Assembly (NCBI GenBank): GCA_022266195.1
Contig: WHVY01000004.1
Span: 2,807,501-2,871,500, forward strand
Source: Tetranychus cinnabarinus
Lineage: Eukaryota; Arthropoda; Arachnida; Trombidiformes; Tetranychidae
Direction: 5' to 3'
Length of the DNA: 64,000 nucleotides
In this document: positions 63,482-64,000 of the stretch, piece after piece
Layout: each line of letters opens with the position of its first letter
Numbering within the stretch: position 1 is the stretch's first letter
Notes under the pieces: model-generated
Database searches by the model: none
What the model saw: only the letters and a program-made list of their open reading frames with translations
What the model was told of the DNA's origin: nothing
Translations under genes and position numbers: made by a program

Positions 63482-64000
63482 CTGTTGAGTAAAAAATGGA
63501 ATACAGGGTTGATTAGTAAATTCAGTTGCATGTTGAATCACATAATAGAGCCAGCAAATACATTCGCAACAGATAACCACTCACAAAGACTTATCAGTTT
63601 AACCTTGAAGGATAAGAAAAGAGAAAACAAAAACACCAATCTTTGTTGGTGAACAAAAGTTGAAGATTGTTAACATAAACAAAAATTAGAAGATAACTGA
63701 AGAAGATAATGAATATTTGAAGATAGTTGCCTGACAACGAGCACATTAATCGGTCATCAGCTTGGTTAAAAAAGAGAGAGAGAAAAGTTTACTTTCAATG
63801 TCAACCAGCAAAAAAAACTTCATTGCTGTTTGAAAGGAAAATTTTTCATCAATAGAACAAAAAATGTTTCAATTTGATTGCAACCAAAAAATTAATTCAC
63901 TAACAGGGTAAAACTCCATGGGATAATCAACTAAGTTGAAACAACTTTCAAGGTAATGCTGTAATCATAACATAATGGTAATGATGCAAACAACAACAAA
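63482..64000. other. probable intron of the tetraspanin gene
   Basis: No exon with helix 1 or 2 could be found in these last 519 bases on the minus strand. The first exons of the gene therefore probably lie beyond the window. Confidence 0.5.

Overview
This is a eukaryotic, AT-rich window (roughly one third G+C by eye). It carries spliced genes with GT-AG introns, long non-coding tracts, simple repeats and small transposon relics. A Krüppel-like factor of the KLF6/7 (Drosophila Luna) type, a TMEM272-like membrane protein and TTAGG-like arrays suggest an arthropod, perhaps a mite or other chelicerate. The species cannot be fixed from the sequence. Gene models below were built by hand from reading frame, splice consensus and phase agreement. 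No transcript or database was consulted.

Left end (1-8253): two possible membrane-protein exons lie on the minus strand (335-579, 1736-1950). The clearest gene is the plus-strand KLF (coding 5455-6474). It has a single coding exon, an acidic KLF6/7-type N-terminus, a huge serine run and three C2H2 fingers. A tRNA-derived SINE-like sequence lies downstream at about 7.44 kb.

Middle (8254-35134): one minus-strand M28 metallopeptidase gene occupies 27 kb in six coding exons. All splice phases agree (469 codons) and all five expected zinc ligands are present. Its introns reach 7.3 and 16 kb. They hold a 536-bp element with perfect 39-bp terminal inverted repeats, a dispersed repeat family at 24.7-26.4 kb and a purine-rich tract.

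35-55 kb is mostly non-coding. It contains a recurring ACTCCCAGT motif, two more tRNA-derived SINE-like copies and a GC-richer island at about 42.3-42.8 kb. A minus-strand gene for a small secreted protein appears to span 45484-55539 with one 9.6-kb intron. A candidate plus-strand small gene (last exons 52315-53382) would sit inside that intron.

Right end (59-64 kb) is compact and all on the minus strand. It holds a second small secreted protein (two exons, 92 aa) related to the 55.5-kb gene, a TMEM272-like four-helix membrane protein, and the 3' part of a tetraspanin whose first exons lie outside the window. The two secreted proteins share intron position and phase and look like an undescribed tandem family. 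They are the most novel coding content seen here.
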